A DNA stretch of 64,000 bases from Agaribacillus sp965228415 (GCA_965228415.1 OZ245814.1:7564001-7628000); one strand, 5' to 3'. Numbered from the stretch's first letter, positions 35,298-44,483 are shown. Numbers and translations are program-made. Notes: a model not told the origin generated them from the letters alone.

Positions 35298-38200
35298 ATG
35301 GAAAAAGTTGAAAATATAAAAACAGACCTGTTTCGATTCGCCACCCTACGAACACCCCAGCTACTAACCTCAGAAAGTAAAAAAAGGGGCTTCCTGCATC
35401 ATCCTGATCCGCGTAAAAGTTTCTTTCTCAGGGAGATTATTAATGTAAAAAATATAGAGAAGGCCCGGGAAAAATTGCGTAAGGTATTAAGCAGCTTCAA
35501 CCCGGTATTAACCCCTGCCGGTATAAAAACGCTGGACAAAGAAGTGTATGATTTCTCCAGCTGGCTGATTAACCACCGCAACTTTATCACTTTTGAGTTG
35601 CTGAAGAAAGAAAGAAGTGGGGTTAATCACTTAAGCGAAGAAAAAATCATCTTCCTTTGGGACAATCTTTTCTATCAAATTCTGGCCAAAGGCTCCGACT
35701 ATATCCGCCAGGCATGTATTCAGATGATACTGGCAGATAATTTCCTGGTAAAGACCGATGAAAAAGATAAAATTATCAAAGCCGCCAGTACCATCAGCAA
35801 ACCGCGATTGCCCGATCCTCCTGAGGGGGAGGAGCAGGTTAATTTGTATCTTAAAAGACTGGCCCAGGCCAAGGTTGTAATCCCGCTTGCTTTCACCACA
35901 AAAAAGAGTCCTGCCACCAAATTTTCGACCGACCTGCCGGACTTTAAGAAGGTGGAAAAATCCCATGCCGTACTGTTGGCCAATCACCAGGCCAATACGC
36001 TGATTGACGCCAAAAACCGGTTACAGCAGCACGATAAAGTTTATACGCAACTGTACAATGACGCATGGCAAAAGGCTGAAATTGAGTACCGCAAAACGGT
36101 AGCGAAGATCAACGACGATTATGTAAAAAACCTGCCAAAGCATAAACCTGACGACGACAAGGCGATGCCGGTGTTAAAACATCCCGCATTTACTTTCAGT
36201 TTTGACAAACCATTGTCACAAGAATTTACCAAAAACAAACTTTCATCGGAATTACAGGAATTTATTGGCCATCACGACCTCGAAAAGGCGCCGGTATCTT
36301 CGGCCGTAAAAATGATAGATACTGAAATCACAAACCTGAGAAAAGTTGCTTCCACTAAATTGATTAACCCAAAGAAAGTAGTATTACTGAATGGTAATGT
36401 AATTAAAGACCACGTCGATGATTTACACTGTTTTTCGGTAAGCTTCTCCAGTAATGAAATGATCAAATCGCTTAAAGATGTGGTCTATCTTTCTATCAAT
36501 GTGGGATACGATAAAGCATTCGTGGTTTCGGCCAATTACAAATTGCAATTTTCCGGTACTGACACCAATTACAAAGGTACCACTACGGAAGTAATTGATA
36601 ATGCCACCAAGCATTTATTGATCAGGTTATTCCCGACGCGATCTATCAAGACTAACGAGAAAACTATCTTTACACTTAACGGGGATTTCACCTTAAATAA
36701 TGGCACCAAGCTGGATATCTCGGTAACCGGACTGACCAAAAACCCCGTTACCTCCGGTTGTGCGACGGTGGTCACAGAAAATCCACAGGATGAGGAAAAT
36801 CCTTTATACGGGGTGAATCGGGTAGGTATTGCCGATTACCGCAGGGTTGAGCAGGAGATTTGCTGTTACGTTCCCGGGGAGGTTTCACACATAGAAAACA
36901 TATTGGCCCGGGAGTATAAAGAGCGACATACCAGAAATTTGACCAGCACGGATACTACCTTCGAGGAGACCTCGGAAGTGGAGATTGAAAATCAAACTGA
37001 CACGGCCACTACGCAACGGAATGAGCTGCAGACTGAAGTTGCCCGCGTACTGAGTGAGGACAATTCCCGTTCCTATGGAGCGTCAACCGGCAGTTCCGGC
37101 AGCTTTATGGGCGCTGAGTTAACAGCTGATGCCTATGCGGATTTTGCTTCTTCCAACGCCACATCAGACTCAAACTCCACCGCGCAGACTTATGCTGAAG
37201 AGGTTGTAAAGAACGCTTTGGAAAGGGTAGTCCAGAAAATCTCCCAGAAGAGGACCTCCAAAATCTTAAAAGAGTATGAAGAAAACAATCGCCATGGCTT
37301 TGATAACCGGGAAGGGGACAGCCATGTCACAGGTGTATACAGGTGGGTGGATAAGATCTATGTCAATCGCCTGGTCAATTACGGCAAAAGGCTCATGTTC
37401 GAATTCATGATCCCTGAACCTTCACGATTTTACAAGAAAGCCATCATTAAGCAGATAGAAGAAGCAGACCAGGTAGTGACCCTGGAAGAACCGATTCACC
37501 CTTCGGAGCTCGACGAGCCTATCAAAAATGCCTCGGACATTGACGCGTACAATTACCAAACCCTGGCTTCCATTTACGACGCTCAAATAGAAGCGCCGAT
37601 GGATCAGGAAACCACTGCCGTGGGTACGTATTCCTTATCTCCTGATAAAAAGGAGTTCAGCCAATCCTATAATGATATCCAGATTCCGGACGGCTATACC
37701 TCGCAGGAAGCGGTAGGCACCCTAACCATGGACTGGGAAGCCAGGCCCCCTATTAACGATGGCGGCGCGAGAATCACCATTACCGTAGCGGGTGATCAAT
37801 TTAATAAATCCGGATTAGAGGGGCCCAGAGATACTTTTACCAGAAACAACCTGAATTTTAATTTCAGCGGGAACTTATCTCAATCCGTACCGGTCTCGGT
37901 TAGCGGCAACAAAATATTCACCTTGACTATTAGCGTGACCGCCTTGTGTCAGTTAAAGGATGAAGTATTTGAACAGTGGCAAAATGATGCCTACAATCTC
38001 ATCCTAATTGCCTACGAGGAACAACTGGCTAAATTTAACGCGGCACAACAGGAGACAACAGGTACCGATGGCAACCCGGATAAGATCAAAACCAATCCCA
38101 GGTTTAACCGGACTACGGAACAAAGGGAAATTCAAAGGATCTGTATAGAAATGCTCACCAAACCTTTTGATATAGCTATAGGTAAAAATTTTTACGGGAC

Positions 38201-38774
38201 CATTGTCTGCAAAAACGGCTCTAAAATCCCACAAGTGAGACAAACCCGGGGGCTGGAGACCTATGGCGCCCATGTCAAATTTTTTGAACAGGCTTTTGAT
38301 TGGAAAATCATGTCCTATTTATTCTACCCCTACTACTGGGCCCATAAATGCAAATGGATCGAGCTTTTTCAATCGCAAGGCGGCCCTGATTCTTTGTTTA
38401 AAGCTTTTTTGCAAAGCGGAATGGCCCGTGTAGTAGTACCGGTACGATCCGGGTTTGAAGATGCCGTGACCTACTATGCTGAAACCGGAGATATTTGGAA
38501 CGGCGGCGGTTTGGTCCTGGATACAGACGATGACCTTTATCTTTCTATTGCTGAAGAAATGCAGGAAGTTGATGGCGTTGTGGAAGAAGAATGGAACACA
38601 ACGGTACCGTCAACACTGACGATCGTTCAAAATCAGTCTGTGCTTTTGGATGAAGGAGGTTTGCCTTGTTGCGAAAGTGTGGAAGGTGAACATACCACCA
38701 CCAACCTGTTAACTTCTTCTGACATTATGGGTTCATCGGAGCAAGAAGGACCAACGGAACAGGAGACTGACTAA
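35298..38774 (+). CDS. Large cytoplasmic-type protein of unknown family (cassette gene 1)
   Basis: 1158 aa, no signal peptide and no transmembrane helix. N-terminal half alpha-helical with KE-rich segments. About 535-700 holds CCYVPGEVSHIENILAREYK, a Thr/Glu-rich linker, a small Gly/Ser/Ala-rich patch (SYGASTGSSGSFMGAELTAD) and a helix (ALERVVQKISQKRTSKIL), then HGFDNREGDSHVTGVYRWVDK and LMFEFMIPEPSRFY. Beta-rich parts follow (about 765-890), then a C-terminal block ending in a conserved-looking GLVLDTDDDLYLSIA. I have an impression of related proteins in other bacteria but no named family, so no function is assigned. It is first of three co-directional genes ending in a nuclease, hence a carrier, adaptor or delivery role is possible. 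Confidence 0.7.
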   Translation: MEKVENIKTDLFRFATLRTPQLLTSESKKRGFLHHPDPRKSFFLREIINVKNIEKAREKLRKVLSSFNPVLTPAGIKTLDKEVYDFSSWLINHRNFITFELLKKERSGVNHLSEEKIIFLWDNLFYQILAKGSDYIRQACIQMILADNFLVKTDEKDKIIKAASTISKPRLPDPPEGEEQVNLYLKRLAQAKVVIPLAFTTKKSPATKFSTDLPDFKKVEKSHAVLLANHQANTLIDAKNRLQQHDKVYTQLYNDAWQKAEIEYRKTVAKINDDYVKNLPKHKPDDDKAMPVLKHPAFTFSFDKPLSQEFTKNKLSSELQEFIGHHDLEKAPVSSAVKMIDTEITNLRKVASTKLINPKKVVLLNGNVIKDHVDDLHCFSVSFSSNEMIKSLKDVVYLSINVGYDKAFVVSANYKLQFSGTDTNYKGTTTEVIDNATKHLLIRLFPTRSIKTNEKTIFTLNGDFTLNNGTKLDISVTGLTKNPVTSGCATVVTENPQDEENPLYGVNRVGIADYRRVEQEICCYVPGEVSHIENILAREYKERHTRNLTSTDTTFEETSEVEIENQTDTATTQRNELQTEVARVLSEDNSRSYGASTGSSGSFMGAELTADAYADFASSNATSDSNSTAQTYAEEVVKNALERVVQKISQKRTSKILKEYEENNRHGFDNREGDSHVTGVYRWVDKIYVNRLVNYGKRLMFEFMIPEPSRFYKKAIIKQIEEADQVVTLEEPIHPSELDEPIKNASDIDAYNYQTLASIYDAQIEAPMDQETTAVGTYSLSPDKKEFSQSYNDIQIPDGYTSQEAVGTLTMDWEARPPINDGGARITITVAGDQFNKSGLEGPRDTFTRNNLNFNFSGNLSQSVPVSVSGNKIFTLTISVTALCQLKDEVFEQWQNDAYNLILIAYEEQLAKFNAAQQETTGTDGNPDKIKTNPRFNRTTEQREIQRICIEMLTKPFDIAIGKNFYGTIVCKNGSKIPQVRQTRGLETYGAHVKFFEQAFDWKIMSYLFYPYYWAHKCKWIELFQSQGGPDSLFKAFLQSGMARVVVPVRSGFEDAVTYYAETGDIWNGGGLVLDTDDDLYLSIAEEMQEVDGVVEEEWNTTVPSTLTIVQNQSVLLDEGGLPCCESVEGEHTTTNLLTSSDIMGSSEQEGPTEQETD

Positions 38775-38907
38775 GCAGGCAAAAACAAAGATTTCCAGTA
38801 TTCTAATTACCCAGATTATCAGGTATTATGCCGGGAAGACCATATTTATTTCAAAATCCGGCATTGCCTTCAGGATAGCCTAAGTCTAACAATTTAAAGT
38901 CATAACC

Positions 38908-40707
38908 ATGTCTGAATTTCCAAATACCCCCGTATTTACTTCCGGGATGGACCTGTATCGGACAACAAGCCCATTAATAGAAAGTCCTTTTCCATCCACC
39001 GCGAGGGATACACAGGAGAATTTTTTCGCCAGTGCCGACAGTAAGCGAATAGCAGGAATGGATTTTATTGCAGAAAACAATGTCCCTCCTCAGTTGGTCC
39101 GGGATATGATTGCTTTTGTTGATCGCAACGCTAATCAGATTCTTGATCCGGAAGAAAGGATCCTTTTCCGTTATACCGTGAAAGTGTTTATTTCAAGGGA
39201 TGATAGTTACCTTAAGCAAGTCTTCAACAAGACCGAACCTTCCCATGACGAGGTGTGCATCTTCCTGGAAGACAACAGCACTGATTTTTTTAGCAATAAA
39301 AAAGCTTACATCAAAATAGGCAGTGATTTTCGAAATGACCTGTTTAAAAGAAAAACCATCGCTGCCATTGAAGCCAAGCATTTGCGCCATCTGGATTTTA
39401 TTCCTCAGCAAAAAGAGTCTCACCATACATTGGATTTTATGGCTGAGGAGATCAGTAAGCTGATAAGGACCGGGCAACTCGTCAATCAGACCCAGGCGTT
39501 CTTATTAGGTTTTCTGGAGGTATTGAGTATAAGCAATATACTTTTGGCACCATTTTGCTCAGCTGTAGGAAAAGGTATGCTTTTCCTCACCAAAACAGCC
39601 CGCCAATATATCAAGTTTAAAGACCAGCATTGGGATCCCAATGCGGTGAACTCACAAACATCCGAAGAGGAAAACCAGTCGTTCCGTCCTTTTTTCTTTG
39701 GCGCCATCATCGATGAAGTAAGAGGTATTTCTGCATTCAACGAGCAGCTGGTGGAAAAGTATAGTGCTATCATCAAAAAGGGTTTGGTGAGGCAAAGAGC
39801 ACAATTTTACCAGCAAATAAATGCCATCAGTGTCTCCGGGCTGGCGGGAGGATACAGGATTCCGGCGGGTATCACCAAGTTTTTGACCGAAAGTTTTAAC
39901 ATGGTTGATGTCATCGTCGACGCGCTCATCGTGCGCAGTGAGTTGATGTTAACGCAGTTTATCAATTTGGGAGAGCGATGGTTGAATGCTGTGAATGCGT
40001 TTTATTGCGGGTTGTGGAATGGTTTGACGGAAGTGGTATTGGGCCTGGTAGACCTTGTGGGTTATTTTTTTGTGGTACTGGGTGCAGCCGGTGATTTTTC
40101 AGCGCATGCAAAAACCTATGTGCCGGAAGCCCTGGAATTGTTAGATGAAACCATTCAAACAATATTATCGGCAGACATACCAGGGATACTGGCGGTTATG
40201 ATGGATGCCATCGGCGAAGCCCTGAGTCACTTTAACCTATGGGCACTGACCGATTCCATTACATTGGAACGCGTAGCCTATTTCACAGGAGGACTAGCAG
40301 GATTCATTGTTGAAATACTCATTGGCAATTTTTGGTCCGGCGGGTTGAAGACAGTGCGCGCTGCAGCGACAAATTTTGGTAAGCTGGGAGATGAGGTTTA
40401 TGAATTTCTGATCAAAGGAATGCAATCCTCATTAGCTACTGCTTTTCGCTTTAACATCCCGGACATGATGGCGTTGGTAAGAAAAATCCTGGCATTACTC
40501 AGGCAAGGGAAAGAAGCAGTCAGGAGTCTGATCAGGTCTGTTTTCAATGTCATGGAAAAAGCTGCGGCACTGACTGATGAAGTGGTACAGGAAATTATGC
40601 GCTTACTCAAACTTACGGATGAGGAAAAAAAATATATCGATGCGCTTGGGTTACAATTTGTAAAACGCCGGGGCAACGTCAGCAGCTTATGCCAGATCAC
40701 TAACTAA
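38908..40707 (+). CDS. Unknown protein with EF-hand loop and membrane segments (cassette gene 2)
   Basis: 599 aa, no signal peptide. Residues 72-83 (DRNANQILDPEE) match a canonical EF-hand calcium loop: D1, N3, N5, D9, E12. Hydrophobic helices follow at about 195-225 (FLEVLSISNILLAPFCSAVG), 370-397 (LTEVVLGLVDLVGYFFVVLGAA) and 450-475 (VAYFTGGLAGFIVEILIG). The C-terminal 100 residues are helical (MMALVRKILALLRQGKEAV). It ends 9 bp before the nuclease gene, so the two are translationally close. The layout (calcium site, central amphipathic/membrane helices, nuclease next) resembles the trunk of a polymorphic toxin split from its tip; that is inference. Confidence 0.65.
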   Translation: MSEFPNTPVFTSGMDLYRTTSPLIESPFPSTARDTQENFFASADSKRIAGMDFIAENNVPPQLVRDMIAFVDRNANQILDPEERILFRYTVKVFISRDDSYLKQVFNKTEPSHDEVCIFLEDNSTDFFSNKKAYIKIGSDFRNDLFKRKTIAAIEAKHLRHLDFIPQQKESHHTLDFMAEEISKLIRTGQLVNQTQAFLLGFLEVLSISNILLAPFCSAVGKGMLFLTKTARQYIKFKDQHWDPNAVNSQTSEEENQSFRPFFFGAIIDEVRGISAFNEQLVEKYSAIIKKGLVRQRAQFYQQINAISVSGLAGGYRIPAGITKFLTESFNMVDVIVDALIVRSELMLTQFINLGERWLNAVNAFYCGLWNGLTEVVLGLVDLVGYFFVVLGAAGDFSAHAKTYVPEALELLDETIQTILSADIPGILAVMMDAIGEALSHFNLWALTDSITLERVAYFTGGLAGFIVEILIGNFWSGGLKTVRAAATNFGKLGDEVYEFLIKGMQSSLATAFRFNIPDMMALVRKILALLRQGKEAVRSLIRSVFNVMEKAAALTDEVVQEIMRLLKLTDEEKKYIDALGLQFVKRRGNVSSLCQITN

Positions 40708-40716
40708 ATAAAAGCA

Positions 40717-41538
40717 ATGAGTACACCAGGATGCCTTATCCTTGTACCCGATCGGGTCACGCGTTTTCGGGCAAGTTTTAGAAATATTCCCTTCTATACA
40801 AAAGATTTCACAAAATACCTGAAAGAAATCTTAATAGCGGTGGGTGATAACAAAACGATAAGAGGTTTTAACGCATTCAATGTACGTGCGGAGGAGTTTA
40901 TAGCCCACCTTAGTACGATTAACAGGGATCGTATGATAGACCATGGGATCTCCTTTCGGTTTATTCCGGTAAGAAAACGCGGAAGAAGAAAAAACCCCGT
41001 CGTGCAGTGGGGTTATACTGAACTTTATGACCGAAGATTCAATACACTTTGTAAGTCCAAGGATTTTGCCGCACTAAACACTTTCCTCGATAATTTTCAC
41101 CTTCCCGACGAAGTTAAAATAGAACGCCTACAAACGGCCATAGAAGCACTACGGGGTACTCCACAGGCCTATAAACCCAAAACAATAGGAGGTAAGAAGA
41201 TACCGGCTAGTGCCAATGGATTAGCCCCGGATTTTAGCCGGGCATTTAATAGGCATGGGCAACTCTACCCGAATGTAATATATCGCGATGATGTCGCCCA
41301 ATACGGTCAGGTTAAAATTGTGTTAACAGGTATCCGGAGCCAGGATTTTCAATTGGCCAATGCCGCTTCGGAATTAACTAAAACGCCAACAGGATACACC
41401 TGGCACCACATGGACGATATGCATGCAGTTACCAGGGAATGCACCATGCAATTGGTAAGAAAAACCATCCATGAATCTTCAACACCCCATATGGGTATAG
41501 AGCTATGGTCCCGTCTTTTTGGGATAGATTACAAATAA
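40717..41538 (+). CDS. WHH-type HNH/EndoVII nuclease, toxin-like (cassette gene 3)
   Basis: 273 aa. The C-terminal 60 residues form the nuclease: RAFNRHGQLYPNVIYRDDV leads into YTWHHMDDMHAVTRECTMQLV, with W229-H230-H231 and the trailing MQLV...IHESSTPHMG. This is the signature of the HNH/ENDO VII superfamily nucleases with conserved WHH that cap polymorphic toxins. The N-terminal 190 residues are basic and unassigned. It has no secretion signal of its own. A toxin of this class normally has an immunity gene directly after; none is found in the following 730 bp. It may be chromosomally neutralised elsewhere, directed at another kind of target, or act inside the cell as a defence effector. Confidence 0.75.
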   Translation: MSTPGCLILVPDRVTRFRASFRNIPFYTKDFTKYLKEILIAVGDNKTIRGFNAFNVRAEEFIAHLSTINRDRMIDHGISFRFIPVRKRGRRKNPVVQWGYTELYDRRFNTLCKSKDFAALNTFLDNFHLPDEVKIERLQTAIEALRGTPQAYKPKTIGGKKIPASANGLAPDFSRAFNRHGQLYPNVIYRDDVAQYGQVKIVLTGIRSQDFQLANAASELTKTPTGYTWHHMDDMHAVTRECTMQLVRKTIHESSTPHMGIELWSRLFGIDYK

Positions 41539-42272
41539 ATAATAAAAGGTATTTTCCCTACCAGCCCTACCCAGTAACTTCAGTTTGCATCCATAGCCGT
41601 CAGCTTAAGACATGCGCTCAATATCTAAACAATGCTATTTAGTTACATTACCGCCAGGGGACCGGGTTATAACCAGCCTGTAAGTGGAAAGTGAATATCC
41701 GTACCACCTCCTTATGTCCCGGAGGGACCAAACTTTGGTAACCGCATAACCATCAAATCAGCACCAAGTCCTGGAAGGACGAAACAAGGAAGTTCCTGAC
41801 GCTCCTGCATTTCCTCTAATGCTTCATACCCGTGCAGCCCCTACTAGCTTCAGTTTGCAACTGAAGCTTAAAAATGTGGCAAGTTTGCAACTTGACCAGG
41901 GATCACTAAAGTTGCAAACCTAAACTAGCTTCCGCGCTACCATGCCCTTCCTGAAATTTTTATCTGTGAAAAGCACACCTACCAACAAATACCAGTTTAC
42001 GCGTAAAAGCTACCCTAATTCACCTAAACCTTAAACATTATACCTTCTTTGTTCGTTTTTTAATGAAAGACTTTTTTGGCCTACCAGATAGCAAAAAAGT
42101 GATAACCAGCTTGAACTGAACCACACCTGCGGGATCAATACATGGTCCCGTCATCTCAGCTATGGATAGGATTTCATGCCTACCCGATATCACCAATAGC
42201 TTGCTTTTCTAAAAGCCAGGTCTGAATGGCAGTCCCTGTTTCCTGCTTATTGATTATTAAATGAACATTATC
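41539..42272. repeat. Repeat-rich gap after nuclease cassette
   Basis: No gene. It contains two GTCC-GGA-GGAC hairpins (GTCCCGGAGGGAC at about 41719 and GTCCTGGAAGGAC at about 41769), the right 52-bp repeat (41843-41894) and AT-rich sequence leading to the HTH gene. A search for a downstream immunity gene on either strand gave only frames under 60 codons without plausible features. Confidence 0.5.
41843..41894 (+). repeat. 52-bp direct repeat, right bracket of nuclease cassette
   Basis: Perfect copy of 34759-34810 in the same orientation. After the identical part, both continue with a degenerate GATCACTAAAGTT segment, then diverge. Confidence 0.7.
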
Positions 42273-42521
42273 ATGGAAGACGAAAACAACCGACCCAACC
42301 AGCATCAGCCAGCCAACCAGGTAAAATTTACCCCTACCGAGCTTAAGATCATTCACCTGCTTTGTGCTGAAAAAACGACCGAAGATATTGCTACCGAGCT
42401 GAACATCCACAAAAGAACAGTAGACCGGCACCGGCAAAAACTACTCACCAAGACCGGCTCCAGAGGAGTGCTGGGGATTGTACGGTACGCGATTGAGCAT
42501 GGAATTGTAACGGAGTTTTGA
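42273..42521 (+). CDS. LuxR-type HTH protein, stand-alone (split-sigma locus A)
   Basis: 82 aa from ATG 42273 (an ATG 12 bp upstream is in frame, but the paralogue at 49027 also begins MEDE). Nearly the whole protein is a GerE/LuxR C-terminal DNA-binding domain: FTPTELKIIHLLCAEKTTEDIATELNI, then HKRTVDRHRQKLL and GIVRYAIEHGIV. It has no receiver or sensory domain. It lies 250 bp upstream of a sigma-region-2-only gene and a FecR gene, the same order as at 49027-51109. It may supply DNA binding missing from that neighbour. Confidence 0.85.
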   Translation: MEDENNRPNQHQPANQVKFTPTELKIIHLLCAEKTTEDIATELNIHKRTVDRHRQKLLTKTGSRGVLGIVRYAIEHGIVTEF

Positions 42522-42770
42522 GGGTGAGTGTGAGTGTGGCGTGTGAGGTTATAGTAATCAAAATTAGGTTGTTTTCCCTGTTGCTGTTGCCCAAACTGTT
42601 GCTCACACTGTAACGCCGCAGGACCAGTTCGAATTAATTGATGTTTTGCTTGTATATTTTCAAAAAAATTACCACATTTTCGAATTAATCACCAGCTATT
42701 CTTTAGACGACTAACGTGGATGTTACACAGCTGATCCGGTATTTGCAAGGGGTGATGGCTTAAATTTTTT
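42522..42770. repeat. GT-rich and CTGTTGCTG repeat
   Basis: GAGTGTGAGTGTGG-type sequence followed by TTGTTTTCCCTGTTGCTG (about 42569), which also occurs at 30921 and in altered form at 7461. Related GT-rich tracts follow the gene ends near 7430, 26960 and 44355. Confidence 0.45.
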
Positions 42771-43220
42771 TTGAAAATTAAAGCAACGATTTTGCCATAT
42801 TCCGAAGATAATATACGCGACAAAATAATTGCAGGCGATCCGGCAGGGCTTAAGGCTTTGATGCACGCCTATTATCATACACTATTCCGTTTTACCCTCC
42901 AGCACGTCAAAATGGAGGAGGCCGCCCATAAAATGGTACAGGCAACGTTTGACAGGATTTGGATTTTTGGCGCGGAAATTAACCGAAGCCTGCCGTTTCA
43001 TACTTATATCGGCCAATTAATCGCCCATTTTATATATGAATTCCTGCAAAGCGTCGACGGGGATGGTCCTACGGAGGAAGAACTTTGGAAACAGGCACAG
43101 AAGGCGATGGACGACGCCAGTAATGAAAGTTTCGACAAGGGCTATTACCTGGGTATATACGGTGTTATAGCCTGGCTAAGACTGAAGAAACAACTTGTCT
43201 ACCTTTTCACAATCCCGTAA
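42771..43220 (+). CDS. Sigma-70 region-2-only protein (split-sigma locus A)
   Basis: 149 aa from TTG 42771. Residues 20-85 resemble ECF sigma region 2 (IIAGDPAGLKALMHAYYHTLFRF, then AAHKMVQATFDRIWIF). Region 4 is absent: after about residue 115 the chain goes straight to a hydrophobic tail (LKKQLVYLFTIP) like the tails that follow region 4 in the complete sigma factors at 11424 and 47123. The paralogue at 49487 has the same architecture. Directly followed by FecR (97 bp). It could bind core polymerase and FecR while the separate HTH protein reads DNA, or be a sigma decoy. Confidence 0.65.
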   Translation: MKIKATILPYSEDNIRDKIIAGDPAGLKALMHAYYHTLFRFTLQHVKMEEAAHKMVQATFDRIWIFGAEINRSLPFHTYIGQLIAHFIYEFLQSVDGDGPTEEELWKQAQKAMDDASNESFDKGYYLGIYGVIAWLRLKKQLVYLFTIP

Positions 43221-43317
43221 CACGGCTTACTTGTTTTTGGCCAGATTCCTATGGATTGACGTGCTGAAAACATCTTTATAATCATTAACTATCGATCACC
43301 TAAATTAAACCAGCGTT

Positions 43318-44355
43318 TTGAACCCAAAAGTCCCCCTTTCACAGTTATACCAAAAATTCCTGGCAGGCACCGCCACCAGGGAAGAGTTTAGTGCTTATTT
43401 GAGTCAGGTCAAAGACCCCGCCGCTGCAGACAAAATCCTGAACCTGATAGCCCGGGAATGGGACGGTCAATTCAGAAAAAAAAATATCAAAAGATTGTCC
43501 GCCTCAGAAATAAACAAGGCTTATGAACACATTGTTAGTCACCCTCGCAGATCTTCTCCTTTACCATTTATCACCACGCCGAAAAAAAAACGTGTTCACC
43601 GTTACCTGGTGGCAGCCTCGGTAATGTTGGTGATGGTTGCTGCCTTATCGGTTTATTGGTTCAATAGTGAGCGTGTTGGAGAACCAGCGGCTATGACAAG
43701 TTTGGAAAAGCACACCACCCCGGGGCAGCAGGCGACCATTACGCTGTCCGACGGCTCGATGGTCATGCTGAATGCAGCCAGCAAACTGGTTTATCCCGCT
43801 CAGTTTAAAGGTGAGATACGTGAGGTAACCCTGGAAGGAGAAGGCTTCTTTGAGGTGATACCAACTGCGAAACAACCCTTTGTGGTCAGGTCGGGTAACC
43901 TGATTACAACCGCTTCGGGAACGGCTTTTAATGTCAAGGCTTATCCGGAGGACGGTACGGCCGAAGTGGCTGTGCAAAAAGGTCAGGTATTGGTGTCCCG
44001 GGTTAATGACCGCACCGGCCCACCAACCATTGTCACTGCCAATATGCTTTACAGGGTAGATAACAAGGCATCTAGCCTAAAGCCAGTGACATTTCCCGAT
44101 CAGGTGGCCTGGCGGGATCGAACCCTGCTGTTCAAAGTAACCCCCTTTTCTGAGGTAGCAAAAACCCTGTCAAGGTGGTACGGTACCAAGATCATCCTGG
44201 AAAATGAGGCCATTGGAAACTGCAGGATAACCGGCCAGTTCCAGCATGAAAGCCTGGAGAATGTGCTGAAGACGTTGGAACATGCCATTAATATTGCTTA
44301 CGAGATAACGGAAGAGGGGGTGAAGGTGACAGGAGAAGGGTGTGGGAGGGAGTGA
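43318..44355 (+). CDS. FecR-family anti-sigma factor / signal transducer
   Basis: 345 aa from TTG 43318; no upstream ATG. N-terminal domain LYQKFLAGTATREEFSAYLSQ, transmembrane helix about 100-118 (YLVAASVMLVMVAALSVYWF), FecR domain (LSDGSMVMLNAASKLVYP, LEGEGFFEVIPTAKQPF, TTASGTAFNVKAY) and DUF4974 (FKVTPFSEVAKTLSRWYGTKI). It shows the conserved AIGNCRITGQF and terminal GEGC cysteines. No SusC follows; the next gene converges from the other strand, so its receptor is elsewhere or lost. Confidence 0.9.
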   Translation: MNPKVPLSQLYQKFLAGTATREEFSAYLSQVKDPAAADKILNLIAREWDGQFRKKNIKRLSASEINKAYEHIVSHPRRSSPLPFITTPKKKRVHRYLVAASVMLVMVAALSVYWFNSERVGEPAAMTSLEKHTTPGQQATITLSDGSMVMLNAASKLVYPAQFKGEIREVTLEGEGFFEVIPTAKQPFVVRSGNLITTASGTAFNVKAYPEDGTAEVAVQKGQVLVSRVNDRTGPPTIVTANMLYRVDNKASSLKPVTFPDQVAWRDRTLLFKVTPFSEVAKTLSRWYGTKIILENEAIGNCRITGQFQHESLENVLKTLEHAINIAYEITEEGVKVTGEGCGRE

Positions 44356-44483
44356 TGAGTGTGAGTGTGGAGTGTGGGCGTGGGTTTGGATGGTTGCTGT
44401 AGCTGGTGGTGTATGTTTGCCATAGGGCAGAAAACCTCCTGTCAATTTATAGACTTAAAGGGGGAGAATCCCGGGGAGCAAAT

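Noticed and set aside
41539..41842. Downstream immunity gene for the nuclease
   Set aside because: No frame above 60 codons with plausible start or composition; the sequence consists of hairpin repeats.
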